The position numbers and the translations under genes are program-made. Positions 9,500 through 18,661 of a stretch of DNA of 64,000 bases are shown one piece after another. The stretch covers positions 62,001-126,000 of the forward strand of contig NZ_JABWRJ020000003.1 of the NCBI RefSeq assembly GCF_014268935.2, read 5' to 3'. The stretch's first letter is position 1, and each line of letters opens with the position of its first letter. Source of the stretch: Pseudomonas peradeniyensis. Lineage in GTDB: Bacteria > Pseudomonadota > Gammaproteobacteria > Pseudomonadales > Pseudomonadaceae. Below the pieces are notes generated by a model. The model made no database searches and had not been told where the DNA came from. It saw nothing but the letters and a program-made list of their open reading frames with translations.

Positions 9500-9659
9500 T
9501 GTCCTGCAGGTCGGGGTAGTCGGCCAGCTCGCGCAACAGCTGGCGCTGGTCGCAGTAGCTTTCGATCGCGCGGCGGAACTCCATGCGGCGCTGGTCCTTT
9601 TCCTGCTGCTTGCGAGCCTTGGCGTTGGGTTGGTACACACCTGCGTGATCATGTGCCAT
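9441..9659 (-). CDS. Small conserved-looking protein of unknown function (72 aa)
   Basis: The frame encodes a basic, charged, helix-prone protein (NAKARKQQEKDQRRMEFRRAIESY then LRELADYPDLQDITVW) without membrane segments or cysteines. GGAG lies about 9 bases before the ATG. It overlaps the 3' end of the LysR gene by 59 bases tail to tail. I recall small proteins of this style near pyc loci in Pseudomonas but cannot name a family. Confidence 0.6.
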   Translation of the reverse strand: MAHDHAGVYQPNAKARKQQEKDQRRMEFRRAIESYCDQRQLLRELADYPDLQDITVWQVSAAISPRNAQQAR

Positions 9660-9750
9660 TGCCTGTCTCCCAGATAGGATGCGGGAGTTTCAGACTGGCC
9701 TCAGGGGTTTACCGTTTGGCGGTGGAATGGTGACGAAATGATGAAATCTG

Positions 9751-9804
9751 CGTGGGAGCGGGCTTGTCCCGCGCTTGCAATCGCGGGGCAAGCCCGCTCC
9801 CACG
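9751..9804. repeat. REP-type palindrome pair
   Basis: CGTGGGAGCGGGCTTGTCCC (9751-9770) extends to a 23-bp arm ending 9773, matched in inverted orientation at 9782-9804 with one mismatch and an 8-base loop. It lies between the small ORF start and the end of the RpiR-type gene. It has the same core as 3185-3205 and 32371-32397. Confidence 0.85.
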
Positions 9805-9819
9805 GAAGCTGCGCATCGC

Positions 9820-10686
9820 TCAGTCGTCGGTAGCCTTGATCGATTTGGGCGACAAACGCAGGCTGCGCAAGCTGCGCTTAACGCTCTTGAGGTGATTGAC
9901 CAGGCTCGGCCCACGGGCCATGGCCACGCCCATGGCCAGCACGTCGATCACCACCAGGTGGGCGATACGCGAGGTCAGCGGGGTGTAGATCTCGGTGTCC
10001 TCATGCACGTCGATGGCCAGGTTGACCGTCGACAATTCGGCCAGCGGCGTCTGGCTCGGACACAGGGTGATCAGGTTGGCGCCACTTTCACGCACCAGGT
10101 TGGCGGTGATCAGCAGGTCCTTGGAACGCCCCGACTGCGAAATGCACACCGCCACATCGCCCGGCTTCAGGGTGACCGCCGACATCGCCTGCATGTGCGG
10201 GTCGGAATACGCCGCGGCGCTGAGCAGCAGGCGGAAGAACTTGTGCTGGGCATCGGCCGCGACCGCGCCGGAAGCGCCAAAGCCGTAGAACTCCACGCGC
10301 TGGGCCTGGGCCATGGCGGTCACCGCCTGCTGCAGCGCCTGCGGGTCGAGGTGCTCGCGCACCTCCATCAGCGTGTGCAGGGTGGTGTCGAAGATCTTCA
10401 GGCTGTAGTCGGCGACCGAGTCGTCTTCATGGATGGCGAACTGGCCGAAACTGGCGCCGGCGGCCAGGCTCTGCGCCAGCTTGAGCTTGAGGTCCTGGAA
10501 GCCCGAACAGCCGATCGCCCGGCAGAAACGCACGATGGTCGGTTCGCTGATCCCCACGCTGTGCGCCAGGTCGGCCATCGAACTGTGCATGACGGCAGCC
10601 GGATCGAGCAGCACATGGTCGGCCACTTTGAGTTCCGATTTGCGCAGCAGGTGCCGCGATTGGTCGATATGTTGCAACAGATTCAC
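9820..10686 (-). CDS. HexR-like RpiR-family transcriptional regulator
   Basis: The 288-residue protein has an N-terminal RpiR helix-turn-helix (ADLAHSVGISEPTIVRFCRAIG) and a C-terminal SIS sugar-phosphate domain (FYGFGASG, CISQSGRSKDLL). HexR represses Entner-Doudoroff and zwf genes and responds to 2-keto-3-deoxy-6-phosphogluconate. The start is a GTG at 10686. It is divergent from a zwf gene, and a HexR-type palindrome sits between them. P. putida has another hexR-zwf pair elsewhere, so this is probably a paralogous copy. Confidence 0.88.
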   Translation of the reverse strand: MNLLQHIDQSRHLLRKSELKVADHVLLDPAAVMHSSMADLAHSVGISEPTIVRFCRAIGCSGFQDLKLKLAQSLAAGASFGQFAIHEDDSVADYSLKIFDTTLHTLMEVREHLDPQALQQAVTAMAQAQRVEFYGFGASGAVAADAQHKFFRLLLSAAAYSDPHMQAMSAVTLKPGDVAVCISQSGRSKDLLITANLVRESGANLITLCPSQTPLAELSTVNLAIDVHEDTEIYTPLTSRIAHLVVIDVLAMGVAMARGPSLVNHLKSVKRSLRSLRLSPKSIKATDD

Positions 10687-10730
10687 GGGCTGGACTCGGT
10701 TATGATCGGCGTGCCGGGATGTAGCTTTCT

Positions 10731-10745
10731 TGTAGTTATACTACA
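10731..10745. promoter_or_regulatory. HexR-type operator between the RpiR gene and zwf
   Basis: TGTAGTTATACTACA is a perfect 6-bp-arm palindrome around TAT. With the preceding T it matches the left half (TTGTAGTT) of the TTGT-N8-ACAA HexR box; the right half is ACTACAT. It lies 44 bases from the RpiR start and 45 bases from the zwf start. Confidence 0.7.
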
Positions 10746-10789
10746 TGCTTGCCAACCCGCCCAGCTAAACGAACGTGGAGAGTGGTGGT

Positions 10790-12232
10790 TTGACGATTCC
10801 TTGCGACATCCTGGTCTTCGGCGGCACGGGCGACCTGGCCCTGCACAAACTGCTCCCGGCGCTCTACCACCTGTATCGCGAGGCCCGCCTGCACAATGCC
10901 GTGCGGATCATCGCCCTGGCCCGGCGCCACCTTTCGCGCAACGACTACCTCAAGCTCGCCGAACGCCATTGCCGGGCGCAGATCGCCCGCCAGGACTTCG
11001 ACGAGGACGTCTGGCAGCGCTTCTGCGCCCGCCTGGACTACTTCCCCATGGACGCCGCGCAGAGCGCCGACTTCGGTCGCCTGGCCCGTTACCTGGGCGA
11101 GCCCGGCGGGCTCACGCGGATCTTCTACCTGGCCACCGCGCCCAAGCTATTCGTGCCTATCGCCAATCACCTGCGTATCGCGGGCCTTGCCGACAGTGAG
11201 GCGCGCATCGTGCTGGAGAAGCCCATCGGCCATTCGCTGGAGTCGGCCACCGCGATCAACGAGGCCATTGGCGCGGTGTTCAGCGAACCGCAGGTGTTCC
11301 GCATCGACCACTACCTGGGCAAGGAAACCGTGCAGAACCTCATGGCCCTGCGCTTCGCCAATGCCCTGCTGGAGCCGGTGTGGCGCAACGGCCAGGTCGA
11401 CCATGTACAGATCAGCGTCTGCGAGACCCTCGGCGTGGAGAACCGCGGCGCCTACTACGACCGTGCCGGCGCCACCCGCGACATGCTGCAGAACCACCTG
11501 CTGCAATTGCTTTGCCTGGTGGCCATGGAGCCGCCGGCGCAGTTCGAGGCCGAGGCGGTGCGCGACGAAAAGGTGAAGATCCTTCGCGCGCTCAAGCCCA
11601 TCACCGGCCAGGACGTGCAGGACAAGACCGTGCGCGGCCAGTACGGCGCCGGCAAGATCGGCGGCCAGGAAGTGCCGGCCTACTACTTCGAGAAGGACGT
11701 GGACAACGACAGCGACACCGAGACCTTCGTCGCGGTGCAGGCGCACATCGACAACTGGCGCTGGGCCGGCGTGCCCTTCTACCTGCGCACCGGCAAGCGC
11801 ATGGCGCGGCGCTCGTCGCAGATCGTCATCCAGTTCAAGCCGGTGCCCCACGAGCTGTTCAGCGGTGGCCAGGTCAACCAGTTGCTGATCCAGCTACAGC
11901 CGGACGAGCACATCAGCCTGCGCATGATGACCAAGAGCCCGGGCAAGGGCATGCGCCTGGCACCGGTCGAACTGGACCTGAACCTCGCCCAGGCCTTCGC
12001 CCAGACCCGCCGCTGGGACGCCTACGAGCGGCTGTTGCTGGATGTGCTGGAAGGCGACTCGACGCTGTTCATGCGCCGCGACGAGGTCGAGGCCGCATGG
12101 GCCTGGATCGACCCGATCCTGCAAGGCTGGGAGGAACACTTCCAGGCGCCACGCCCCTACCCCGCCGGCAGCAATGGCCCGGAACAGGCCAACAGCCTGC
12201 TGACGCGCCAGTGCCAGGCCTGGCACCTTTAG
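10790..12232 (+). CDS. zwf: Glucose-6-phosphate 1-dehydrogenase
   Basis: The 480-residue enzyme oxidises glucose 6-phosphate to 6-phosphogluconolactone, feeding the Entner-Doudoroff and pentose phosphate routes. It carries the nucleotide-binding GGTGDLA near residues 11-17 and the active-site RIDHYLGKE. The TTG at 10790 (TIPCDILVFGG) is preferred because GGAG lies 9 bases upstream and it matches the usual family start; a GTG at 10775 is also in frame. It is divergent from a HexR-like repressor with a shared operator. Its stop overlaps the stop of the convergent GGDEF/EAL gene. Confidence 0.93.
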   Translation: MTIPCDILVFGGTGDLALHKLLPALYHLYREARLHNAVRIIALARRHLSRNDYLKLAERHCRAQIARQDFDEDVWQRFCARLDYFPMDAAQSADFGRLARYLGEPGGLTRIFYLATAPKLFVPIANHLRIAGLADSEARIVLEKPIGHSLESATAINEAIGAVFSEPQVFRIDHYLGKETVQNLMALRFANALLEPVWRNGQVDHVQISVCETLGVENRGAYYDRAGATRDMLQNHLLQLLCLVAMEPPAQFEAEAVRDEKVKILRALKPITGQDVQDKTVRGQYGAGKIGGQEVPAYYFEKDVDNDSDTETFVAVQAHIDNWRWAGVPFYLRTGKRMARRSSQIVIQFKPVPHELFSGGQVNQLLIQLQPDEHISLRMMTKSPGKGMRLAPVELDLNLAQAFAQTRRWDAYERLLLDVLEGDSTLFMRRDEVEAAWAWIDPILQGWEEHFQAPRPYPAGSNGPEQANSLLTRQCQAWHL

Positions 12233-15105
12233 CGCAAGAGGTCGGCCGTCGAGCGATCAAGCAACGCGCGGAACGAGGTCGCGTCCACCGGCCGGCTGAT
12301 CAGGTAGCCCTGCACCTCGTCGCAGCCATGCTCGCGCAGGAACTGCAACTGCTCGCGGGTTTCCACCCCTTCGGCCACCACCTTCAACCGCAGGCTCTTG
12401 GCCATGGCGATGATCGCCCGGGTGATCGCCGCGTCCTGAGTCCCTTCTAATAGACCACGGATGAACGCCTGGTCGATCTTCACGTAGTCCACCGGGAAGC
12501 GCTTGAGGTAGCTCAGCGACGAATAGCCGGTGCCGAAGTCGTCGATGGCCAGCTTCACCCCCAGCGCATGCAACTGCTCGAAGGTGGTGATGATGTGCTC
12601 GACGCTGTCCAGCAACTGGCTTTCGGTCAGTTCTAGTTCCAGCAAGTGCGGCGCCAGGCCGGACTCCTGCAGGACCTGGCGCACCAGGCTGACCAGCTTG
12701 CCCTGGCGCAGCTGGTACACAGACAGGTTGACCGAAACGCGTACCTCCAGGCCCTGGCGCAACCATTCGCACGCCTGCCAGCAGGCCTGGCGCAGCACGA
12801 ACTCACCCATGGGCGCGATCAGCCCGGTCTCTTCGGCCAGGCCGATGAACTCACTGGGCGGCACCATGCCCCACTCGGGATGCTGCCAGCGCACCAGCGC
12901 CTCGGCCGCGTGCAACTGGCCGGTGCGAAGGCACAGCTTGGGCTGGTAGTAGACCAGCAGCTGGCGCTCGTCGATGGCCTTGCGCAGCTGGTTCTCCAGC
13001 TGCAGGCGTTCCAGGGTGCTGGCGCGCAGGCTCTCGGTATAGAACTGGAAACTGTCGCCGCCCAAGTGCTTGGCGTGCTGCTTGGCCATGTCGGCCTGAC
13101 TGACCAGGGCATTGAGGTCCTGAGTGGCGTCGGACAACAGGCTGATGCCCACCGACGCGCTGATCACCACCTCGTGCCCACCCACGCGCTGGGGCACGCG
13201 CAGCTTGTCGAGCAGCCGGGTGGTGACGCGCACCAGGCTCGACAGGTTGGTGTAGCCGTCGAACAGCACGGCGAACTCGTCGCCGGACAGGCGCGCCACG
13301 GTGTCGGCCTCCGGCACCGCGTTGGCCAGGCGCTGGGCCATCTTCTTGAGCAACTGGTCCGCCAGTTCATGGCCCAGGCTCTCGTTGAGCAACTTGAAGC
13401 GGTCCAGGTCCACATGCAGCAGCGCCAGGCTGCGGCCGTTCAGGCGCATGCGCTGCGCCGCCTCGTGCAGGCGCAGGCGGAACAGCGCGCGGTTGGCCAG
13501 CCCGGTGAGGTCGTCGTAATGCGCCAGGTAGCGCAGGCGCTCCTCGGATTCGCGGCGCGCGGACAGGTCGGTGAAGAAGCCGACGATATTGACGATCCGT
13601 CCCCGTGGGTCATTCACGCTGTTCAGTTGCAGCCACTGCGGGTAGAGCTCGCCGTTCTTGCGCGCCTCGACCAGCTCGCCCTGCCAGCGGCCCTGCTGCT
13701 CCAACGCCTGGTCGATGGCCTGGCTGTGGCGCCGGGCATCGCGGCTGCAGGGCAGCTCCAGGGCGTTGCGGGCGATCAGCTCGGCCCGGCCGTAGCCGGT
13801 GACATCGCAGAAGGCCTGGTTCACCGCCAGCAACTGGAAGTCCGCATCGAGAATGGCGATCCCTTCGCTGGCCGCCTCGAATACCGTCGCGGCCAGGCGC
13901 TGCTGCTCTTCCTGTTCCTTCTGCGCGGTGATGTCGCGGCGGGTACCGAGCATGCGCAGAACCTTGCCCTGGCCATCGGACTCCACCGCCCGCCCACGGT
14001 CCTCGATCCAGCACCAGTGCCCCTGGGCGTGGCGTACCCGGTACTCGACCCGGTAGTCCTCGGTGCGCCCCTTGAGGTGCTCGACCAGCGTGCGCCGCAG
14101 CACGGGCAGGTCGTCGGGATGCAGCCGCGGCTTGAGGTCGGCGCGCACCGAGCGCACCTGCTCCGGATCCAGGCCGAACAGCGCATGCAACTGGGTGTGA
14201 TGGACCTCGTCGGTTTCCAGGTTCCAGTCCCACAGCCCGAGTTCGCTGGCCTGCAAGGCCAGGGCCAGGCGCTGCTCGCTCTTGCTCAGGGCCTGGTTGG
14301 CCAGGTCCAGCTCATGACTGCGTTGGGCCACGCGCTGCTCGAGGCCGGCATGGGCCTTGCGCAGGTCGTCCTCGGCCCGTCGCCGTTGGGCGATCTCTGC
14401 GCTGAGCTGGCGGTTGAGGCCTTCGCCATGGCGCTGGGCGTTCTGCAGGTGCTCGATCAGCGCCTGGTTCTGGAAGCGGCGCAGCAGGCCGCGCTCGATC
14501 AGGCGATTGACCTGCCAGGCCACCACCATCAGCGCCACCAGCAGGATCAGCCCCAGCCAGCCCCAGCCGCGCTGGTGCCCGGCGTCATAGACGAAGAGAA
14601 ACGCGATCGGCGGCAGCAGGCACGGCAGGGCGAAGCTGAGAAACGCCGGCAGGCTGACCGCGTAGGCGACACTGGCCGACAACGCCGCTGCGCCGAGCAG
14701 GCCGAAGACCCAGGCCTGCTGCACGAAGTTGTCCGCCGGCGCCAGGGCGATCACCGCGCTGGCCAAGGTCAGGCCGCTGAAGGCCGAGCCGAACAGGAAC
14801 ATGCGCCGCCAGGTCGGCTTGGCCTGGCGCGCCGGCGTCGCCGCGTCGAAGGCCGCCACCTGGATCACCCGCAGCGCCACCAATGCCAACAACCAGGCCA
14901 TCCACACCCCGACCAGCAGATAGCGCGCAGGGCTCCACAGCAGCCAGGCGCAGAGCAGGCCGTTGAGCAGCATGAACAAGGTGGGCAACAACGAGCCCTG
15001 GTACAGCAGGCGAGTACGCTCGATCGACAGCTGGGTGGCGAATTGCCTGCGAACGCTCCTTGTCGTCTCCAGCGATGCTCCGATCGCCCCGCAATCCTGG
15101 GTCAT
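12229..15105 (-). CDS. Membrane-anchored PAS-GGDEF-EAL cyclic-di-GMP protein
   Basis: About 958 residues from the ATG at 15105, the most likely start; frames from an ATG at 15162 or TTG at 15168 are also open. Several N-terminal membrane segments (LLPTLFMLLNGLLCAWLL onward) are followed by a coiled-coil stretch, two PAS/PAC domains, then GGDEF and EAL. The GGDEF signature reads SGDEF and no RxxD inhibitory site precedes it. The EAL domain is intact (EALVRW, DDFGTGYSSL, KIDQAF, AEGVET). Phosphodiesterase activity is therefore expected; cyclase activity is uncertain. The signal sensed is unknown. Confidence 0.9.
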   Translation of the reverse strand: MTQDCGAIGASLETTRSVRRQFATQLSIERTRLLYQGSLLPTLFMLLNGLLCAWLLWSPARYLLVGVWMAWLLALVALRVIQVAAFDAATPARQAKPTWRRMFLFGSAFSGLTLASAVIALAPADNFVQQAWVFGLLGAAALSASVAYAVSLPAFLSFALPCLLPPIAFLFVYDAGHQRGWGWLGLILLVALMVVAWQVNRLIERGLLRRFQNQALIEHLQNAQRHGEGLNRQLSAEIAQRRRAEDDLRKAHAGLEQRVAQRSHELDLANQALSKSEQRLALALQASELGLWDWNLETDEVHHTQLHALFGLDPEQVRSVRADLKPRLHPDDLPVLRRTLVEHLKGRTEDYRVEYRVRHAQGHWCWIEDRGRAVESDGQGKVLRMLGTRRDITAQKEQEEQQRLAATVFEAASEGIAILDADFQLLAVNQAFCDVTGYGRAELIARNALELPCSRDARRHSQAIDQALEQQGRWQGELVEARKNGELYPQWLQLNSVNDPRGRIVNIVGFFTDLSARRESEERLRYLAHYDDLTGLANRALFRLRLHEAAQRMRLNGRSLALLHVDLDRFKLLNESLGHELADQLLKKMAQRLANAVPEADTVARLSGDEFAVLFDGYTNLSSLVRVTTRLLDKLRVPQRVGGHEVVISASVGISLLSDATQDLNALVSQADMAKQHAKHLGGDSFQFYTESLRASTLERLQLENQLRKAIDERQLLVYYQPKLCLRTGQLHAAEALVRWQHPEWGMVPPSEFIGLAEETGLIAPMGEFVLRQACWQACEWLRQGLEVRVSVNLSVYQLRQGKLVSLVRQVLQESGLAPHLLELELTESQLLDSVEHIITTFEQLHALGVKLAIDDFGTGYSSLSYLKRFPVDYVKIDQAFIRGLLEGTQDAAITRAIIAMAKSLRLKVVAEGVETREQLQFLREHGCDEVQGYLISRPVDATSFRALLDRSTADLLR

Positions 15106-15344
15106 ATTGGCTGGTTTCTTTTGTGTTCTTGTTATGGCTGACCGCAAATGTGCAGGGAGCATACACAAGCACCGCGTCGGACCAAACTGCTCTGCGTCAT
15201 GATTTCGAAAATGTCTGCTGCGTCCAGGTCTGACCGCTCAACCACGGGTGCCAGGCGAGGCCACCGATGAACGGTCGAGCGCACGCCTGGCGATTTGCAC
15301 CCGGGGCGTTTGCCCCTGCCTTCGCGCGGCCATAGAATGCCCGG

Positions 15345-17528
15345 ATGCATAATGACGACCTCTCCCTCCTGCTGAACTCCCTCAACGACGCTCAACGCCA
15401 GGCCGTGGCGGCCTCGGTGGGGCGCCAACTGGTGCTGGCCGGCGCCGGCTCGGGCAAGACCCGCGTGCTGGTGCACCGCATCGCCTGGCTGATCCAGGTC
15501 GAACAGGCCTCGCCGCACTCGATCCTGTCGGTGACCTTCACCAACAAGGCCGCGGCGGAAATGCGCCAGCGGATCGAGCAACTGCTGGGCATCAACCCGG
15601 CCGGCATGTGGGTCGGCACCTTCCACGGCCTGGCCCACCGCCTATTGCGGGCGCACTGGCAGGAGGCGGGGCTGGCGCAGAACTTCCAGATCCTCGACAG
15701 CGACGACCAGCAGCGCCTGATCAAGCGGGTGATCCGCGAGATGGGCCTGGACGAGCAGAAGTGGCCGGCGCGCCAGGTCCAGTGGTTCATCAACGGGCAG
15801 AAGGACGAAGGCCTGCGCCCACGGCATATCCAGGCCAGCGGCGACCTGTTCCTGGCCACCATGCGCGACATCTATGTGGCCTACGAGCAGGCCTGCGACC
15901 GCGCCGGGGTCATCGACTTCTCCGAGCTGCTGCTGCGCGCCCTCGACCTGTGGCGCGACCACCCGGACCTGCTCAGGCACTACCAGCGCCGTTTCCGCCA
16001 CCTGCTGGTGGACGAGTTCCAGGACACCAACGCCGTGCAGTACGCCTGGTTGCGCCTGCTGGCCTCCGGGGGCGACAGCCTGATGGCGGTGGGCGACGAC
16101 GACCAGTCGATCTACGGCTGGCGCGGCGCCAAGATCGAGAACATCCACCAGTACACCGCCGACTTCCCGGACGCCGAGCTGATCCGCCTGGAGCAGAACT
16201 ACCGCTCCACCGGCGGCATCCTCAAGGCTGCCAACGCCCTGATCGCCAACAACAGCGGGCGCCTGGGCAAGGAGCTGTGGACCGACATGGGCGAGGGCGA
16301 ACCGCTCACGCTCTATGCCGCGTACAACGAGCACGACGAAGCGCGCTATGTAGTCGAGACCATCGAAAGCCTGGTCAAGCAGGGCAACGCGCGCAGCGAG
16401 ATCGCCATCCTCTATCGCTCCAACGCCCAGTCGCGGGTGCTGGAAGAGGCCCTGCTGCGCGAACGCATCCCCTACCGCATCTATGGCGGCCAGCGCTTCT
16501 TCGAACGCGCCGAGATCAAGAACGCCATGGCCTACCTGCGCCTGCTCGAAGGTCGCGGCAACGACGCGGCGCTGGAGCGGGTGATCAACGTGCCGCCACG
16601 GGGCATCGGCGAAAAGACCGTCGAAGCCATCCGCGACCACGCCCGCCACAGCCAGCTGTCGATGTGGGAAGCCATGTGCCAGCTGCTCGCCGCCAAAGCC
16701 CTCAAGGGCCGCGCCGCCAGCGCCCTGGGCGCGTTCATCGAGCTGCTCGAGAACCTCGCCGCCAAGGTGCTGGACATGCCGCTGCACCTGATGACCCAGA
16801 CGGTCATCGAGCAGTCCGGGCTGATCGTCTACCACCAGGAAGAAAAAGGCGAGAAAGGCCAGGCACGGGTGGAAAACCTTGAGGAACTGGTCAGCGCGGC
16901 GCGCAACTTCGAGACCAGTGACGAAGACGCCGACCTCTCGCCGCTGTCGGCGTTCCTCGGCCACGCCTCGCTGGAGGCCGGCGACACCCAGGCCGACGAG
17001 CACGAGGACAGCATCCAGCTGATGACCCTGCACAGTGCCAAGGGCCTGGAATTCCCGTACGTGTTCCTGGTGGGCATGGAGGAAGGCCTGTTCCCGCACA
17101 AGATGAGCCTGGAAGAGCCCGGCCGCCTCGAAGAGGAGCGCCGCCTGGCCTACGTGGGCATCACCCGGGCCATGCGCCAGCTGGTCATGACCTACGCCGA
17201 GACCCGCCGCCTGTATGGCAGCGAGACCTACAACAAGGTATCGCGCTTCGTCCGGGAGATCCCGGCCGGGCTGGTGCAGGAGGTGCGCCTGTCGAACACC
17301 GTCAGCCGTCCGTTCGGCGGCGCGAAGACGCCGGCCAGCAGCCTGTTCGCCAACGCCAGCATCCCGCAGACCGCCTTCAGCCTCGGCCAGCGGGTGCAGC
17401 ATGCGGTGTTCGGCGAAGGCGTGATCCTCAACTTCGAGGGCTCCGGCGCCCAGGCACGGGTGCAGGTGAACTTCTCCGAGGGCAGCAAGTGGCTGATGCT
17501 GGGCTACGCCAAGCTGGAAGCTATCTGA
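15345..17528 (+). CDS. uvrD: DNA helicase II
   Basis: This 727-residue superfamily 1A helicase has Walker A AGAGSGKTRVL near residues 32-42, Walker B DEFQDTN, motif III GDDDQSIYGWRGA and motif V LMTLHSAKGLEFPYVFL. UvrD unwinds DNA 3' to 5' in nucleotide excision and mismatch repair. Length is typical. It is divergent from the GGDEF/EAL gene and followed by a strong hairpin. Confidence 0.96.
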   Translation: MHNDDLSLLLNSLNDAQRQAVAASVGRQLVLAGAGSGKTRVLVHRIAWLIQVEQASPHSILSVTFTNKAAAEMRQRIEQLLGINPAGMWVGTFHGLAHRLLRAHWQEAGLAQNFQILDSDDQQRLIKRVIREMGLDEQKWPARQVQWFINGQKDEGLRPRHIQASGDLFLATMRDIYVAYEQACDRAGVIDFSELLLRALDLWRDHPDLLRHYQRRFRHLLVDEFQDTNAVQYAWLRLLASGGDSLMAVGDDDQSIYGWRGAKIENIHQYTADFPDAELIRLEQNYRSTGGILKAANALIANNSGRLGKELWTDMGEGEPLTLYAAYNEHDEARYVVETIESLVKQGNARSEIAILYRSNAQSRVLEEALLRERIPYRIYGGQRFFERAEIKNAMAYLRLLEGRGNDAALERVINVPPRGIGEKTVEAIRDHARHSQLSMWEAMCQLLAAKALKGRAASALGAFIELLENLAAKVLDMPLHLMTQTVIEQSGLIVYHQEEKGEKGQARVENLEELVSAARNFETSDEDADLSPLSAFLGHASLEAGDTQADEHEDSIQLMTLHSAKGLEFPYVFLVGMEEGLFPHKMSLEEPGRLEEERRLAYVGITRAMRQLVMTYAETRRLYGSETYNKVSRFVREIPAGLVQEVRLSNTVSRPFGGAKTPASSLFANASIPQTAFSLGQRVQHAVFGEGVILNFEGSGAQARVQVNFSEGSKWLMLGYAKLEAI

Positions 17529-17545
17529 CTGGACTGAACGACACG

Positions 17546-17582
17546 CACCTGTAGGAGCGGCCTTGTGCCGCTCCTACAGGTG
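17546..17582. repeat. REP-type hairpin downstream of uvrD
   Basis: Perfect 15-bp arms CACCTGTAGGAGCGG (17546-17560) and CCGCTCCTACAGGTG (17568-17582) enclose the loop CCTTGTG. The core GTAGGAGCGGCCTTGTG is the same as in the 38.3-kb element. It lacks a T-tract, so it is a REP-like element that may end the uvrD transcript. Confidence 0.85.
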
Positions 17583-17699
17583 AACGCATAAATCCGGGCA
17601 ATCAGGCAAAAGCTCGAAACATCTTGTCGCTGGCTATGTCTGCCGGTTCATGTGCACCATGACGCGCGTGCAATCCACACAAACGGGAATCCCCATCTT

Positions 17700-18548
17700 A
17701 TGCAACGTTTTCTTAGCATCGCTCTGGCGCTCTGCGTCGGCCTGACGCTGAGCCTCGACGCCAACGCCAAGCGCTTCGGTGGTGGCAAGAGCTCGGGCTC
17801 CGCGCCTATCCACCAGACCCGCCAGGCCACCCCGACCACGCCTGCCGCCGCCCCGACCGCCCCTGGCCGCGCACCCGCTGCCGCCAGCGGTGCCTCGCGC
17901 TGGCTGGGCCCACTCGCCGGCCTCGCCGCCGGTGGCCTGCTGGCCTCCATGTTCATGGGCGACGGCTTCGATGGCATGCAGATCCTCGATTTCCTGATCA
18001 TGGGCCTGATCGCCTTCCTGGTCTTCCGCTTCATCGCCGCGCGCCGTCGCCAGCAGCAGCCGCAACACGCTGCCGCCGGCCACGCCCCGTACCAGCGCGA
18101 AGCCCAGCCGCAGGCCGCCCCGCAGTCGATCTTCGGCGGCTCCGCCGCGCCGGTCGCCTCGCCTGTGATCAACGCCCCGGCCTGGTTCAACGAAGCCAGC
18201 TTCCTGTCCGCCGCCCGTTCGCACTTCCAGTCGCTGCAGCAGCACTGGGACGCCAACGAGATGGACAAGATCGCCGAGTTCGTCACCCCGCAGATGCTCG
18301 AGTTCCTCAAGCGCGAGCGCGCCGAGCAGGGTGAAGGCTTCCAGTCCACCTACATCGACGACCTCGATGTGCAACTGGACGGCGTCGACGAGCGTGCCGA
18401 CCAGACCGACGCCACCCTGACCTTCCGTGGCGTGTCGAAGACCTCGCGCTTCGACCAGGGCGAAGCCTTCAGCGAAAGCTGGCACATGGTTCGCGCCCAT
18501 GGCGAAAACCAGCCTTGGCTGCTGGCCGGTATCCGCCAAAACGGTTAA
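17700..18548 (+). CDS. Tim44-like domain membrane-associated protein
   Basis: The 282-residue protein starts MQRFLSIALALCVGLTLSL, a signal peptide or anchor, at the ATG at 17700. A low-complexity Ala/Pro/Thr region follows, then a transmembrane segment (ILDFLIMGLIAFLVFRFIAA, about 99-118), a Gln/Pro-rich linker and a C-terminal Tim44-like domain from about residue 160 (PAWFNEASFLSAARSHFQSL). The bacterial function of this domain is not known. A terminator follows at 18566. Confidence 0.82.
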   Translation: MQRFLSIALALCVGLTLSLDANAKRFGGGKSSGSAPIHQTRQATPTTPAAAPTAPGRAPAAASGASRWLGPLAGLAAGGLLASMFMGDGFDGMQILDFLIMGLIAFLVFRFIAARRRQQQPQHAAAGHAPYQREAQPQAAPQSIFGGSAAPVASPVINAPAWFNEASFLSAARSHFQSLQQHWDANEMDKIAEFVTPQMLEFLKRERAEQGEGFQSTYIDDLDVQLDGVDERADQTDATLTFRGVSKTSRFDQGEAFSESWHMVRAHGENQPWLLAGIRQNG

Positions 18549-18565
18549 CCGTCGCACGTTGCAGA

Positions 18566-18594
18566 AAAAACCCCGGGCCTGTCCCGGGGTTTTT
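18566..18594 (+). terminator. Rho-independent terminator after the Tim44-like gene
   Basis: Twelve-base arms from 18566 and 18583 (CCCCGGG stem core) enclose a 5-base loop, with A and T runs on either side. Confidence 0.92.
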
Positions 18595-18661
18595 GCTTTT
18601 GCCAGAGCGGCCTACTAGGGTATAACGCGCAGCGTTGTCATAAGGTCAGAGGATGTGAACC

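Noticed and set aside
12646..15141. 831-residue plus-strand open frame opposite the GGDEF/EAL gene
   Set aside because: Low-complexity Gln/Ala/Leu/His content typical of antisense frames; the opposite strand has clear PAS, GGDEF and EAL motifs.
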